This document shows, piece after piece, positions 1-7,340 of a stretch of 39,367 bases of DNA. The first letter of the stretch is position 1. Each line of letters starts with the position of its first letter. Under the pieces are notes generated by a model. The model did not search any database. It saw only the letters and a program-made list of their open reading frames with translations, and was not told the DNA's origin. This stretch comes from Acidimicrobiales bacterium (GTDB taxonomy: Bacteria > Actinomycetota > Acidimicrobiia > Acidimicrobiales > UBA8592). Position numbers and translations under genes: made by a program. Location of the stretch: NCBI GenBank assembly GCA_011523005.1, contig WTHU01000027.1:1-39367 (forward strand), given 5' to 3'.

Positions 1-250
1 CTCGATCTGTAAGTTCATCGAAGCTTGTGGTGAAAGATATTCTGCTCAGGAGCCCCGATCTATCTTCATCGGTCATTTTTCCTCTTGACACTGCCTTTTC
101 TGTGCTTACTTCTAATTTCTTTTGAGCCTGTTCAGCTAGGGAAGCATCAATTTCTACAACGACGGTGTCGCATCCCGATTTCGCTGCCACTTCCGCTATT
201 CCCGACCCCATTGTTCCGCCACCGATTACAGCTACTTTCTTAATAGTCAT
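1..250 (-). CDS. 3-hydroxyacyl-CoA (3-hydroxybutyryl-CoA) dehydrogenase, N-terminal part, cut by window edge
   Basis: This is the first 83 codons of a minus-strand gene whose remainder lies before base 1. The translation starts MTIKKVAVIGGGTMGSGIAE, a Rossmann NAD-binding GxGxxG motif, and continues with an acidic residue after the second strand (VVVEID). This is the pattern of the 3-hydroxyacyl-CoA dehydrogenase NAD domain (FadB2/PaaH/Hbd type). The family oxidises L-3-hydroxyacyl-CoA with NAD in beta-oxidation or butyrate metabolism. The start is supported by a good ribosome binding site (AAGGAG, 7 bases before ATG). The substrate-binding C-terminal domain cannot be seen, so chain-length specificity is open. 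A 3-hydroxyisobutyrate-type dehydrogenase is less likely given the GGGTMGSGIAE motif. Confidence 0.85.
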   Translation of the reverse strand, partial: MTIKKVAVIGGGTMGSGIAEVAAKSGCDTVVVEIDASLAEQAQKKLEVSTEKAVSRGKMTDEDRSGLLSRISFTTSFDELTDR

Positions 251-365
251 GACTTATCTCCTTGTCCTTGTGGAAGGTTACTAGGGTCTGCAGACCTATG
301 ACAAAGAAGAAGGAGCAGAAGTAGGCAAAAATAGAATTGTCACACCCTTCTTGGACAATGTAAGT

Positions 366-518
366 ATGCACAAACAATTAACTCTCATTGAAACAGAAAA
401 TGCTAGTTGGCAAGCAACCGATGCTGATAAGGAAGCTGCCAAGCGCGGGCTCGCAGCTTCGAGGAAGGCTTTGCAGGAAGGCCGGAAACGCCTCGCTGAT
501 CTATTGAACGCGGCATAG
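366..518 (+). CDS. Probable small protein, 50 aa
   Basis: A short plus-strand reading frame fills most of the gap between the hydroxyacyl-CoA dehydrogenase and the SCP2 gene. It starts MHKQLTLIETENASWQ and ends in a charged, probably helical stretch (DKEAAKRGLAASRKALQEG, then RKRLADLLNAA). Alanine, lysine and arginine content and the amphipathic spacing look like a real protein rather than random sequence. A 95-aa frame on the other strand over the same bases is rich in Ser, Arg and Cys and looks spurious. No ribosome binding site is visible. GACAAT lies six bases before the ATG, close to the leaderless -10 pattern seen elsewhere in this window. I recall short actinobacterial proteins of similar shape but cannot assign a function. 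Confidence 0.5.
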   Translation: MHKQLTLIETENASWQATDADKEAAKRGLAASRKALQEGRKRLADLLNAA

Positions 519-546
519 ATGAGTAAAACTACATGAGGCTTATAAG

Positions 547-924
547 TTAAAGACTCATCAGGGCCTGTTGCATATTGTCCCATTCCTTTGTTGCCCTGAT
601 GGCGTTCATTGTGAGTAAATACTTCTCGTATTCCCCATCAATTTTAAAATTCCCTTGCATAAATGAAGCAGTTACTGACTTTTCTTGCTGCAAGATGGAC
701 AACACTTCTTTGTATGTTGTCGATACAGAACAGTTTGGCGAAGGATGTTTTCCTAATTCTGCGTCAGTTACTTTTCCATTTTCAATTTCAATGTAGTACC
801 GAACTTTGCCTTGAGGTGCACCAGATATTTCGTATTGGCATGTGATGGTTAGATCAATTGGAGGTAATTCTGATCCCAGTTCTTTTAATGAATTTAACCA
901 ATCCTCAGTAAAGAGATCTTTCAT
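547..924 (-). CDS. SCP2 sterol-binding domain protein
   Basis: A 125-aa protein with the features of a stand-alone SCP2 (sterol carrier protein 2) domain: an alternating beta region (YYIEIENGKVTDAELG), the segment PNCSVSTTYKEVLSILQQE, and the C-terminal pattern FMQGNFKIDGEYEKYLL. SCP2-like domains bind lipids or acyl-CoAs in the cytosol, and in actinobacteria they often sit among fatty-acid genes. Its ATG overlaps by 4 bases (ATGA) the TGA that ends the ancestral frame of the mca gene upstream, and a GGAG motif lies just before it. The two genes were therefore probably translationally coupled. No substrate can be read from the sequence. Confidence 0.8.
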   Translation of the reverse strand: MKDLFTEDWLNSLKELGSELPPIDLTITCQYEISGAPQGKVRYYIEIENGKVTDAELGKHPSPNCSVSTTYKEVLSILQQEKSVTASFMQGNFKIDGEYEKYLLTMNAIRATKEWDNMQQALMSL

Positions 925-1061
925 TCTACTCCTTCGAAAAGATCTGATTCATTACATATCTGACCTACTCTGCTGAAAGCCAAAATGTAGTCGTCCCAGG
1001 GGTCTGCCTCCGCAGATTTTTCTGCCGGTAGCCCAAACCCAGATGGGGGATTTGGGTCAAC
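921..1061 (-). pseudogene. mca: Detached C-terminal tail of mca downstream of the TAG
   Basis: These 46 codons plus a TGA stop lie in the same frame as the 237-codon mca frame, directly after its TAG at 1062-1064. They translate to a sequence that begins VDPNPPSGFGLP, passes PWDDYILAFSR and ends DLFEGVE. As recalled, Mca ends with a QIDPN segment, a WPTEEFELARSR-like segment and ELFAGIE, so the match runs to the last residues. With this tail the protein would be about 284 residues, close to the usual Mca length. The TGA overlaps the SCP2 start codon (ATGA), another sign that this was the original gene end. No independent start is visible. Confidence 0.75.
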
Positions 1062-1775
1062 CTACGTCGCATGCGCTAAGAGAGCATCTGATCTTTGCTG
1101 AGAGAACTTTTCAACATCACTTTTTGTGGTAATTCGATGATCTTGGGAAGGTCGATCAAACCATGCGTCATTGAAGGGGGATTCAATCTTCAGTTTGATA
1201 AACATGTCATGCAGCGCTTCGATACGCGCACGACTCCAAGTTGTGTAGTACAGCTTCAACGGTGTCCATGGGTCTCCAAATTCAGGGAACTTCAATGGGT
1301 CCCCTGCCGCCTTCCAAGCTGGCAAGCTAATGTCAAATACCTTTAGGTGATCTGGGTGTTGGTAGCCTTGCTGATCGTCAGGATACGTCACTATGACATG
1401 AGGTTTCTCTTCTCTAATAATTTTGACGAGTCTACCGACCGCTTCGTCAAGCGGAGCATTTGCAAAGCAGTCTGGGTTTTTATTAGCTTCGGTATCTGGC
1501 ATGCCAGAATCTCTGTATCCCAGATAATGAACGCGTTTATACCCAATGATATTTGCAGCTTTGGCCAGTTCTTCTTGTCGGACTTTTGCTATGTTCTGTT
1601 TTATTTCGGGCCTATCCATTGCAGGGTTTAGGATGTCGCCCTCTTCCCCGCCAGTGCAACAAACTAAGGTAGCTGTAACGCCTGCGTCGGAGTAGAGAGC
1701 AACAGATCCAGCGCCTTTGGACGATTCGTCATCTGGGTGGGCATGAATTGTCATCATTCGGTAGTCGCTTAGCAC
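1062..1775 (-). CDS. mca: Mycothiol S-conjugate amidase (Mca), interrupted by an in-frame TAG after residue 237
   Basis: PIG-L/LmbE zinc deacetylase fold. The motif HAHPDDESSKGA (residues 10-21) and the later HPDHLK carry the zinc ligands, and CTGGEEGDILNPAMDRP is typical of Mca. Mca cleaves mycothiol S-conjugates to a mercapturic acid and GlcN-Ins, a cytosolic detoxification step confined to mycothiol-making actinobacteria. The frame stops after SDALLAHAT, where Mca proteins continue with QIDPN. The next codons in the same frame read VDPN and run 46 more residues to a Mca-like end, so a conserved Gln codon has become TAG. The start is GTG, with TAAGTT seven bases upstream and no ribosome binding site. 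It aligns with the usual Mca N-terminus. The stop removes the C-terminal part, so activity is uncertain. Confidence 0.85.
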   Translation of the reverse strand: MLSDYRMMTIHAHPDDESSKGAGSVALYSDAGVTATLVCCTGGEEGDILNPAMDRPEIKQNIAKVRQEELAKAANIIGYKRVHYLGYRDSGMPDTEANKNPDCFANAPLDEAVGRLVKIIREEKPHVIVTYPDDQQGYQHPDHLKVFDISLPAWKAAGDPLKFPEFGDPWTPLKLYYTTWSRARIEALHDMFIKLKIESPFNDAWFDRPSQDHRITTKSDVEKFSQQRSDALLAHAT

Positions 1776-1782
1776 AAGGAAT

Positions 1783-1788
1783 AACTTA
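1783..1788 (-). promoter_or_regulatory. Candidate -10 box for mca (TAAGTT)
   Basis: On the minus strand TAAGTT is followed by seven bases and then the GTG start of mca. This is near the leaderless pattern found at eight other genes in the window, where the spacing is six. No Shine-Dalgarno sequence precedes the GTG. Confidence 0.4.
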
Positions 1789-1882
1789 CACTTGTTTTGT
1801 GCTGATAATCCACCTGTAGAAATGCATTAAGGTGTTTTGAGCAGTAGTGTCAGCTAGAGATTTAGAGAAGATGAGGATTGGA

Positions 1883-2716
1883 ATGAGTGGAAGAGTTGAA
1901 GGGAAAGTAGCAATCATTACCGGTGGTGCAAGCGGCATTGGGGAAGGCACTGTTCGTCGCTTTGTTGAGGAGGGTGCTAAGTGCGTTGTTGCTGATATTC
2001 AGGAGGATTTAGCGCAGTCGCTTGCAACTGAGCTAGGTGATAACGCTGTTCCATTTTCGCTTGATGTTGCTGATGAGATTCAAGTGGAAGCGTGTGTAGA
2101 TTTTGCGGTGAGTCAGTTTGGGAAACTTGATGTCATGTTTAATAATGCTGGAATTCTGGGTTCAGTTGGCCCTATTACTGATATTGAGCGCGATGGCTGG
2201 TTACGCACTATTGATGTCCTACTCAACAGTGTGTTTTATGGGATTAAGCATGCTGCGAGGGTCATGCAAGATCAAGGATTCGGCTCAATCATCAATACTG
2301 CTTCAACTGCTGGAGTTCGAGCAGGTTTGGGCCCCCACGTCTATACCGCAGCTAAGCATGCGGTCGTTGGCTTGTCGCAATCAGTTGCTACTGAATTAGG
2401 TCCGCACGGTATTCGTTGTAATGTGATTGCGCCAGGTGGCACGGTTTCGGGTCTGACTGCGCGACTTGTTACTGGTGATCATCAGGATTTAGAGAAAGCT
2501 TCCAAATTAATTGGTGCTAATAATCCATTGCGTCGCGCTGGAACTCCGGAGGATATTGCTAACGCTGTTCTTTACTTGGCATCAGATGAAGCCAGTTTTA
2601 CAAACGGGGCTGTTCTTGTTGTGGATGCAGCTGGAGAAAGCATTGCCGACAGGAATAGTCGTTTCGTTGACATGGGCTCTCAAACTGTACAGGAAGCTGA
2701 CAGGAGTGGTGTTTAG
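1883..2716 (+). CDS. SDR-family NAD(P)-dependent oxidoreductase
   Basis: Classical short-chain dehydrogenase. It has the TGGASGIG cofactor motif near the N-terminus, NNAG, a Ser in the IINTAST strand and the catalytic YTAAK motif. The C-terminal ending ASFTNGAVLVVDAAG is usual for 3-ketoacyl-reductase-like or secondary-alcohol SDRs. The frame is open from a GTG at 1847, but I place the start at ATG 1883. GAGG lies six bases before it, and MSGRVEGKVAIITGG is a normal SDR N-terminus. ATG 1871 is the alternative. With the 1883 start it has 277 residues and a tail of about 25 after the usual end. It is divergent from mca and convergent with the thioesterase gene, with one base between their stops. 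The substrate is unknown. Confidence 0.85.
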   Translation: MSGRVEGKVAIITGGASGIGEGTVRRFVEEGAKCVVADIQEDLAQSLATELGDNAVPFSLDVADEIQVEACVDFAVSQFGKLDVMFNNAGILGSVGPITDIERDGWLRTIDVLLNSVFYGIKHAARVMQDQGFGSIINTASTAGVRAGLGPHVYTAAKHAVVGLSQSVATELGPHGIRCNVIAPGGTVSGLTARLVTGDHQDLEKASKLIGANNPLRRAGTPEDIANAVLYLASDEASFTNGAVLVVDAAGESIADRNSRFVDMGSQTVQEADRSGV

Positions 2717-2717
2717 T

Positions 2718-3125
2718 CTATTTTTCCTTAGTGACTAATAACTCTTTGATGGCTTGTTGGAGTTCGTTTGGGAATTTACATGGTTTTCCCTGTGGTGTTG
2801 TGCATCCGACGCGCGTATTTTGAATAGCTACAACAGTTTTGCCTTTTGTTATTCTCTGAAACCATTGTGCCGAGGCTCTTCTGATTTGTGTTATACCGCT
2901 TTCAATCAAAAGGCTATCTGATAGGTGGGCAGGAGCTAAGAAGCGTGTTTCAATTTGCGCCACGACAAGAAGGAAACCTTCATTGAGTAGTTGATCAATG
3001 CTCTTTCCTGCTTTATCCATGGCGGAAATTCTTGCTTCTTCAAAGTAGTGAAGGTAGTTGGAATGATTTACATGCCCGTAGGCGTCTAGTTCGTTAAATC
3101 GGACTTTGATTATAGTTTCGTGCAC
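2718..3125 (-). CDS. Hotdog-fold acyl-CoA thioesterase (4HBT/YbgC type)
   Basis: A 135-aa protein with the 4-hydroxybenzoyl-CoA thioesterase pattern: VRFNELDAYGHVNHSNYLHYFEEAR near the N-terminus. The Asp in NELDAYGHVN is the usual catalytic acid. Single-domain members hydrolyse acyl-CoAs in the cytosol. The start is GTG, one base after the dodecin stop (TAA-A-GTG), so it is most likely translated by coupling with dodecin. The neighbouring SCP2 protein and hydroxyacyl-CoA dehydrogenase suggest lipid metabolism, but the substrate cannot be deduced. Confidence 0.85.
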   Translation of the reverse strand: MHETIIKVRFNELDAYGHVNHSNYLHYFEEARISAMDKAGKSIDQLLNEGFLLVVAQIETRFLAPAHLSDSLLIESGITQIRRASAQWFQRITKGKTVVAIQNTRVGCTTPQGKPCKFPNELQQAIKELLVTKEK

Positions 3126-3126
3126 T

Positions 3127-3330
3127 TTAGTCGTTTAGAACAAATGTAATTTTTAGCGTTACTTCGAATTGAGAAATAGATCCATTTTCTACTGTGACCT
3201 TTTGGTCTTGGACCCAAGCTCCATCGACATTATCCAGAGTTCTGGCGGCTCTTTCAATTCCTTTTTTGATGGCATCGTCAAAACTGATTGTGGATGTTGA
3301 TATTACCTCGGTGATCCTTGCGATTGTCAT
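3127..3330 (-). CDS. Dodecin family flavin-binding protein
   Basis: At 67 aa this is the standard dodecin length, with the family pattern: TEVISTSTISFDDAIKKGIE, then ARTLDNVDGAWVQDQKV, and the final beta strand FEVTLKITFVLND. Dodecins form hollow 12-mers that store flavin or coenzyme A in the cytosol, and the Trp in GAWVQ is where the family stacks isoalloxazine rings. The GGGGG just upstream of the ATG may act as a weak ribosome binding site. It is followed at one base by the thioesterase. Flavin storage would suit the flavin-rich enzymes of this region, but that link is speculative. Confidence 0.9.
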   Translation of the reverse strand: MTIARITEVISTSTISFDDAIKKGIERAARTLDNVDGAWVQDQKVTVENGSISQFEVTLKITFVLND

Positions 3331-3366
3331 TGCGCCCCCATGAACAGTTTTCGTATTTGTTAAAGT

Positions 3367-3735
3367 TTAGCCCTCTGTAGCTGTTTCAAAACTAGGAACT
3401 TCTACACCGGGTAAATAATAGGTGAACATTTCGGTGATTGTTTTGGCTATCTCCGCCGGATTAATCTGCCCTTTTGCTTGATCTATTGTTATTACATTAC
3501 TGTTCATATGAATTTTCTCTATTCCGCCCAAATTGAATAGAGCTTTGGCGAGTTCGTCAGGGGGTCGTGTTCCTAAGATCTCTTGTTCAATGGAATATCG
3601 TTCGTGATCCATCCCGGTAATACTTCGGTTGATTTCAAATCGGAGTACTCCGGGTTTTGTGACTGATTTTTGAATGACTGTTACTGGTTGACCCATATTC
3701 TGATCGTAGCTGTTCACCGAGTAGTATGCCGACAT
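3367..3735 (-). CDS. Nfu/NifU N-terminal-domain protein
   Basis: A 122-aa protein carrying the Nfu_N-type scaffold domain. The signature parts are LRFEINRSITGMDHERYSI, then PPDELAKALFNLGGIEKIH, and MNSNVITIDQAKG. In eukaryotic and some bacterial Nfu proteins this domain precedes the CXXC iron-sulfur carrier domain. Here only the N-domain is present and there is no CXXC motif, so it is not itself an Fe-S carrier. Stand-alone copies occur in several phyla with no firm function. It is encoded 36 bases upstream of dodecin in the same direction. The ATG has no clear ribosome binding site. Confidence 0.75.
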   Translation of the reverse strand: MSAYYSVNSYDQNMGQPVTVIQKSVTKPGVLRFEINRSITGMDHERYSIEQEILGTRPPDELAKALFNLGGIEKIHMNSNVITIDQAKGQINPAEIAKTITEMFTYYLPGVEVPSFETATEG

Positions 3736-3768
3736 GTAAACGATGAACTTAGAATCGGTGCATTGTTG

Positions 3769-4470
3769 TCAAAATAAAGTGTTTTGAGCTGGGTCCTTTC
3801 TTGGTTGGGGAGCTTGAGAGTATGGGATGTCTTTCATGTATTTCCATGAAATTCTATGTAGTGGGGTTGGGCCTGATTCATATAGAGCTTTTTTATGTTT
3901 TGGACATGGGTATCCCTTGTTAGATTCGAATGCGTAATTTGGGAACAATTTGTGATGCTCCTTCATGATCCTGTCTCTCGTGACCTTCGCTAGGATGGAC
4001 GCAGCGGCTATTGATAAACACTTGGCATCGCCTCTGATAATCATGGTTCTATTTGCTTTGCCGACTATTTCCCCAACAAAGTCCCATTTCCCATCAATTA
4101 GTGCATGATCTATTTCTATGTTTAGCGATGTAAGGGCACGTTTTGTTGCTAGCTTTTGTGCATGTGACATTCCGAATTCGTCGCATTCTTTATTTGTGGC
4201 GTGTCCGACGCTCCAGTGTGAGCACCAATTTGTTATGGCGTCGTATAGTGATTCTCTTTCTTTTTCGTTGAGTGCTTTTGAATCTCGGACTTTATAAAGT
4301 CTTTTGTCTTTAGGGATAACGGCTGCTGCGATTGTCAGTGGCCCAGCCCATGCGCCCCTACCGACCTCATCAATTCCGACGACATGTTTATTTCCGGCGG
4401 ACCAAAGACTGTGTTCAAATCTTTTCGTAGGGGCGTTGTGCTTGTTCGCTTTTCTCAGAGGAGTTGACAC
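3769..4470 (-). CDS. rnhB: Ribonuclease HII
   Basis: A 233-aa RNase HII, which cuts RNA in RNA-DNA hybrids and removes single ribonucleotides from DNA. The motif GIDEVGRGAWAGPL supplies the first Asp-Glu pair, the Asp in HALIDGKWDF is the third acid, and GDAKCLSIAAASILAKVTRD carries the fourth. The final PLHRISWKYM segment is also typical. The start is GTG with TAACCT exactly six bases before it and no ribosome binding site, so the mRNA is probably leaderless. It has its own promoter and does not sit beside rplS or lepB as it often does in actinobacteria. Confidence 0.95.
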   Translation of the reverse strand: MSTPLRKANKHNAPTKRFEHSLWSAGNKHVVGIDEVGRGAWAGPLTIAAAVIPKDKRLYKVRDSKALNEKERESLYDAITNWCSHWSVGHATNKECDEFGMSHAQKLATKRALTSLNIEIDHALIDGKWDFVGEIVGKANRTMIIRGDAKCLSIAAASILAKVTRDRIMKEHHKLFPNYAFESNKGYPCPKHKKALYESGPTPLHRISWKYMKDIPYSQAPQPRKDPAQNTLF

Positions 4471-4476
4471 GTTTTG

Positions 4477-4504
4477 AGGTTAGCTGAACTTGAAAAATGA
4501 TCAA
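4477..4504 (-). promoter_or_regulatory. Leaderless promoter of rnhB
   Basis: On the minus strand TTGATC, 16 bases, TAACCT, six bases (CAAAAC), then the GTG start of rnhB. The -10 to start spacing puts the transcription start on the G of GTG. Among the leaderless sites in this window it has the clearest -35. Confidence 0.6.
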
Positions 4505-4510
4505 GAGTCT

Positions 4511-6244
4511 TTATTGAAAGGTAGCGCTATCTGATGAGTCGGGCTCTATCCGGCGTTTCACAGGGTTAGCGTCTGCATGGATTGTCACTGCAGTTTCTCT
4601 TGGAATTTGTTTTGAGAGAAGTGTTTCGCCTATTTGGTCGTTACTAAACCAGCTTTTATCTAGGCTCCATGCATTAATTTGGATTCTTGTCGAAGTGTTG
4701 GCCTCCCAGAGAAGGGCTGGTGACGTCCCATGCCACCTAATTGCATACCCCATAATTCCAGAACTGATGGGCGCGTTTTTTACTTGAATCCCTACTCCTA
4801 TCCAATCTGGGTTATATGAGGATGCAATTTGGATTTGTTTGTCTCCAGATGACAATTTGCTTTCTTGAAGAAATCCTGCACGTATTGCCAGTAAGAAAAG
4901 CGCTGAGAAGACAGGGTCTTGCTGCCTTGAATCCGTGATTAGGGATCCTGTTTGGTCAGCTTTGGAAAGAATATGGTCCAAAGTCAGAGAATTTTCTTGA
5001 ATTTGGAGATACTCACCCAAAGTTGCAATAGCTATTTGGTAAGAGTCTGTGTACTTTCCAAATGGGTAAGGGGTTTCTTTCCTCTCTGTTACTTCTTCGA
5101 TATCTACAAGTCGACTTTGAAGTTCTGATGCGAGTGATTTTTGTTGCAGGAATGTCAGGATTTCAATTACTGCCCTAAGGGAGACTATTTCTAGAGTGAT
5201 ATCTCGTTTTTTTAGTCTTCGCTTGCTTGGTAACGATGCAAGAAGTTGATGCACAGTTTCGTTAAGCCAAGGGATAATGTCTTCCAATTCCTCTTCTTGA
5301 GAGCAGAACTCTAGATATTTCTGCCATAGGCAAAGTGCATAAAGCGTTTCTTTGCTGACGCTATTCTTGAACAGATTTGTTGGTGAGTTTTCCATGTATT
5401 TAAAGATGAGTTGCTTCGCTGAATCGGCAAAACCCCAAGCCATAAGTGCAAGAGCGGTAAGTGGAAGCACAGGTTTATCGGAGTCCACATCCCAAAAGCG
5501 TGAAGTGATTTCCTGATCGGATCCTATGAGAAGATGCCTTTTAGCAGTGTTGAGCACCGATGCGAGTCTGTTGTCGTCAGTTTGTATTTCCATGCCATTT
5601 TCAAAATGCTTTAGCCAGCCATTTGAGACGTCAGTGAACGAAGGAAGGCGTTCAATGTCCGGAAGATTATCTAGATTCTCATTATTTACAATTATTTCAA
5701 GCTTTGTTGAATGAGGGAGGGGAAAGATAAGAGCGTTGTCACTACAGGATTTATTTATCGATGATGTACTGGTGGTTAGGGCCTCTATTTCTGCGTTCAT
5801 TATCTGATTGGTTATATCTTGATATCCTGATCCGTTTATAATCATCCTTGGGGCTTTACTGGAGGCAATGATAGGCTTCGCATCATTCCTTATGATTGTG
5901 GAGTTAACCTCAACGGGGCCGAAATTTAATAGCATGATGCTTATTGCCACTGGTATGGGTGTCTCATTGTAGAACTCAAGTTTTGTTACGCTTTGGCCGC
6001 CCCACGGAATCACCTCGACGCGTTGAGTGATGTCGCCTCCTGGTACTCTCATGCGAGTTATCGTAGTGATTTCATTACTATCGACGCTTTGCCTGATAGA
6101 TGCTCTTTCTTCGGAGAAATGCCATCGATCATCTGCTCCAACTCCCCAACACAGTCTCTGGGGGGTGACATTAGGCCATGTTAGATTCCCGGAGGAGTCT
6201 AGGTCTAGCAGTACATGATTTCCTAATATCCCAAGTTCTGGCAT
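4511..6244 (-). CDS. Conserved hypothetical protein, possible glycoside-hydrolase-like alpha/alpha toroid
   Basis: A 577-aa cytosolic protein with no signal peptide or membrane segment. The first ~200 residues look beta-rich (MPELGILGNHVLLDLDSSGN, then VTKLEFYNETPIPVAISIML). The rest is helical, with repeated Trp-containing motifs (SRFWDVDSDKPVLPLTALAL, then WGFADSAKQLIF, and YALCLWQKYLEF). The arrangement of an N-terminal beta sandwich and a helical barrel recalls glucoamylase or trehalase-like enzymes, but I see no sure catalytic pair. The Asp-rich FWDVDSDKP and WLNETVHQ segments are candidates. It lies between gpsA and rnhB, with 41 bases to gpsA. The ATG has GAGG ten bases upstream. I do not recognise a characterised family. 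Confidence 0.7.
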   Translation of the reverse strand: MPELGILGNHVLLDLDSSGNLTWPNVTPQRLCWGVGADDRWHFSEERASIRQSVDSNEITTITRMRVPGGDITQRVEVIPWGGQSVTKLEFYNETPIPVAISIMLLNFGPVEVNSTIIRNDAKPIIASSKAPRMIINGSGYQDITNQIMNAEIEALTTSTSSINKSCSDNALIFPLPHSTKLEIIVNNENLDNLPDIERLPSFTDVSNGWLKHFENGMEIQTDDNRLASVLNTAKRHLLIGSDQEITSRFWDVDSDKPVLPLTALALMAWGFADSAKQLIFKYMENSPTNLFKNSVSKETLYALCLWQKYLEFCSQEEELEDIIPWLNETVHQLLASLPSKRRLKKRDITLEIVSLRAVIEILTFLQQKSLASELQSRLVDIEEVTERKETPYPFGKYTDSYQIAIATLGEYLQIQENSLTLDHILSKADQTGSLITDSRQQDPVFSALFLLAIRAGFLQESKLSSGDKQIQIASSYNPDWIGVGIQVKNAPISSGIMGYAIRWHGTSPALLWEANTSTRIQINAWSLDKSWFSNDQIGETLLSKQIPRETAVTIHADANPVKRRIEPDSSDSATFQ

Positions 6245-6285
6245 TACATTCTGACCTCACGAATCATCTGTCGTTATTTTAACTG

Positions 6286-7278
6286 CTATCGTTCAGATCT
6301 CTGCTCCCTCATCAGCAGAATATCGTAGGCGTCTGTGACTGTTATCTTGCCTTCCAAAACAGCAGTTACCTGGTCGCTAATGGGGGTTTCTACTTTGTGT
6401 ATCTCTGCGAGGGAAGTGACTGCAGGAGCCGTGACGACGCCTTCCGCGACATTATTCATCTCTGCAAGAACTTCCGCTGTCTTTCGCCCTTTCCCTAATT
6501 CCTCGCCAACATACCTATTTCTGCTTTGAGGAGAGAAGCAGGTGGCTACCAAGTCACCTAACCCGGCGAGTCCGGAAAAGGTTTCAGCTGCTCCACCCAT
6601 TGCACTTCCTAATCTTGCTAATTCCGCTAACCCTCGTGTAACAACAGCGGCTCTTGTATTGTCTCCATTTCCTAAGCCAGTTGTCATCCCTACTGCTAAT
6701 GCGAGAACGTTCTTGAATGCTCCTCCTAATTCGCAACCAACTACATCTTCGCTTGTGTAAACCCTGAATGTCTCTGTTGAAAAGACTTGGAATGCTTGTG
6801 CACGTAAAGATTCATTTTCCGTCGCTACTACTGCCGCTGTGGCATCTCCAGCAAGTACCTCACCAGCTAAATTTGGCCCAGTTAGGACTCCTGTAGGCCT
6901 TCCTGGCGACTCAGATGCTATGACTTGTGTCATTGTTAAATTAGTTTCTCGTTCGAGTCCCTTTGTGAGACTAATAATCGGGGTGTCAGGTTTCGAGAGA
7001 GGCAATAACTTTCGAAGGACCTCCCTAAAGCTCATAGATGGAATAGCCATCAAGACGATATCTGCGTTCTTTACTACTTCTTCTAGATCCACTGAAGCGT
7101 GCAGTTGTGGATGAAGTTTGTTTTTGCCCAGATACCTGATGTTTCTATTCTTTTGACTTATCGATCTGGCGACTACTGGATCTCGACACCACAGTTTTGT
7201 CGGCAGGTTATGAGAAACTAGGTGGGCAACCGTTGTTCCCCAACTTCCGCCGCCTATAACTGCTACTTGAAATGTCAC
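6286..7278 (-). CDS. gpsA: Glycerol-3-phosphate dehydrogenase [NAD(P)+]
   Basis: A 330-aa GpsA that reduces dihydroxyacetone phosphate to sn-glycerol 3-phosphate for phospholipid synthesis. Visible motifs are the N-terminal dinucleotide loop VIGGGSWGTTVAHL, the SLTKGLE segment, TGPNLAGEVLAG, the lysine-bearing GGAFKNVLALAVGM, the substrate-binding GLGNGDNTRAAVVTRGLAE and GLAGLGDLVATC. Length and motif order are normal. The start is GTG with TACGAT exactly six bases upstream and no ribosome binding site, implying a leaderless mRNA. It is divergent from cofC. Confidence 0.96.
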   Translation of the reverse strand: MTFQVAVIGGGSWGTTVAHLVSHNLPTKLWCRDPVVARSISQKNRNIRYLGKNKLHPQLHASVDLEEVVKNADIVLMAIPSMSFREVLRKLLPLSKPDTPIISLTKGLERETNLTMTQVIASESPGRPTGVLTGPNLAGEVLAGDATAAVVATENESLRAQAFQVFSTETFRVYTSEDVVGCELGGAFKNVLALAVGMTTGLGNGDNTRAAVVTRGLAELARLGSAMGGAAETFSGLAGLGDLVATCFSPQSRNRYVGEELGKGRKTAEVLAEMNNVAEGVVTAPAVTSLAEIHKVETPISDQVTAVLEGKITVTDAYDILLMREQRSER

Positions 7279-7284
7279 GCTTGC

Positions 7285-7290
7285 ATCGTA
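7285..7290 (-). promoter_or_regulatory. Leaderless -10 box of gpsA (TACGAT)
   Basis: On the minus strand TACGAT, six bases (GCAAGC), then the GTG start. The spacing places the transcription start at the start codon. No convincing -35 is seen. Confidence 0.55.
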
Positions 7291-7340
7291 GCGCTAGAAT
7301 CTGCGGGAATTGTCTATAGAGTACATAAGCGAAGTATTTT

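Noticed and set aside
296-583. 95-aa minus-strand frame
   Set aside because: Composition is Ser/Arg/Cys-rich, it overlaps the SCP2 gene end, and the opposite strand carries a more protein-like short frame.
1062-1064. TAG recoded as an amino acid genome-wide
   Set aside because: TAG ends cofC, the amidase-upstream LLM gene, DUF2237, the creatininase-family gene and the hydantoinase at the expected family lengths.
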